From Maricaulis sp048268525 (lineage in GTDB: Bacteria; Pseudomonadota; Alphaproteobacteria; Caulobacterales; Maricaulaceae): DNA of 64,000 nt. The notes beneath the pieces were generated by a model that did not search any database, was not told the DNA's origin, and worked only from the letters and a program-made list of their open reading frames with translations. Position numbers and translations under genes: made by a program. Positions 63,571 through 64,000 of this stretch are shown in pieces (position 1 is the stretch's first letter; each line of letters begins with the position of its first letter). The stretch is taken from NCBI RefSeq assembly GCF_048268525.1, contig NZ_JBLWVH010000013.1:1-64000 (forward strand), read 5' to 3'.

Positions 63571-64000
63571 CTAGGCCTCTTTCATCGCGGTCTTCATCCC
63601 ATCCAGCTTGGCGCGGAGGGAAGAGTCGAACATGCGGGAACCGACCTTGACGATCAGTCCGCCCATCAATTCAGGCCGCACTTCCGTACGGACCTCGATT
63701 TCGCGCCCGAAGGCACTTTTCAGCGAAGCCGCAAGGGCTTCGGTCTGTTTCTTGGTCAACGCCGCGGCTGTCTGCACATCGGCAGTGACAACACCGCGAT
63801 CGGCAGCAGCCAGTGCCGCGTAGACGCGCGCCAGGTCACCCAGGTCACCGGCTCGGCCGTTGCGGGCTGCAACGCCAAAAGCGTTCGCTGTCAGGGCATT
63901 GAACTTGGCCTTTTTGGCCAGCGCCGAAAGCACTCCGACCTTGACCTCGACAGCGTGCAGCGGCGAGGCCAGCACGTCAGCGAGTTCGTCGGATTCAGTC
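63571..64000 (-). CDS. atpH: ATP synthase delta subunit, partial (5' end outside window)
   Basis: The frame is open from 63571 to the right edge, giving about 142 residues without the N-terminus. It has the delta pattern Ala-x-Pro-Leu near the edge, a helical region and the C-terminal Gly-Gly-Leu-Ile-Val-Lys-Val-Gly-Ser-Arg-Met-Phe-Asp-Ser-Ser-Leu-Arg motif diagnostic of AtpH. It links the stator to the F1 head. The stop is 4 bp before the atpA start. Confidence 0.94.
   Translation of the reverse strand, partial: TESDELADVLASPLHAVEVKVGVLSALAKKAKFNALTANAFGVAARNGRAGDLGDLARVYAALAAADRGVVTADVQTAAALTKKQTEALAASLKSAFGREIEVRTEVRPELMGGLIVKVGSRMFDSSLRAKLDGMKTAMKEA

Noticed and set aside
62043..63650. 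A 535-codon plus-strand open frame over atpA
   Set aside because: It is the antisense shadow of a highly conserved gene.

Overview
The window is GC-rich, densely packed bacterial DNA. It most resembles an alphaproteobacterium of the Caulobacterales/Maricaulales type. The reasons are the order rplU-rpmA-obgE-proB-nadD-rsfS-rlmH-envC-ctpA-deacetylase-rppH, an F1 ATP synthase cluster atpH-A-G-D-C, and a perfect CtrA-type box (TTAA-N7-TTAAC). The assignment is an inference from synteny and motifs, not from a search.

Layout. 1-3917 (minus) is the first 1305 residues of a giant exported repeat protein that leaves the window; about 17 glycine-rich repeats are visible, and the CtrA box lies upstream of its start. 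4155-10050 (minus) is a coupled three-gene operon: a small membrane protein, a very large exported protein with a zinc-phospholipase-like motif and a C-terminal vWA domain, and a membrane-anchored PPC-like protein. 10570-16626 (plus) is a 2018-residue autotransporter with Ig-like, choice-of-anchor D, BACON-like and beta-barrel regions. 16703-33596 (plus) is a long type II secretion operon in the order E-F-G-H-I-J-L-M-C-D-K. It runs on with ATGA overlaps into a permease/FG-GAP/UnbV fusion and a Sel1-repeat protein, then with short gaps into a second Sel1 protein, a small exported protein and a phage-tail-fibre-like exported protein, and ends at a strong terminator.

33805-42849 is a surface-glycan region: a polytopic membrane protein, a six-gene minus-strand operon (flippase-like protein, two sulfotransferases, a divergent PLP enzyme, a family 2 glycosyltransferase, WbqC) and a divergent WecE-type sugar aminotransferase. 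A tRNA-Ser(CGA) follows. 43266-55491 is housekeeping: ribosomal proteins L21 and L27, ObgE, ProB, NadD, EgtD, RsfS, RlmH, an EnvC-like activator, CtpA, a divergent polysaccharide deacetylase and RppH. Between L27 and ObgE sits an unusual minus-strand gene encoding a ribbon-helix-helix domain, one membrane segment and three EF-hands, with a perfect 9-bp dyad upstream. 55488-58223 holds an exported amidohydrolase divergent from a membrane-embedded AraC regulator. 58262-64000 (minus) is the F1 ATP synthase cluster, in which atpC is separated from atpD by a strong terminator and an unrelated gene.

The candidates most worth following as undescribed systems are the RHH-membrane-EF-hand protein with its putative operator, the T2SS operon carrying the permease/propeller fusion and Sel1 proteins, and the phospholipase-like/vWA operon. 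I see no CRISPR array, insertion sequence or prophage.
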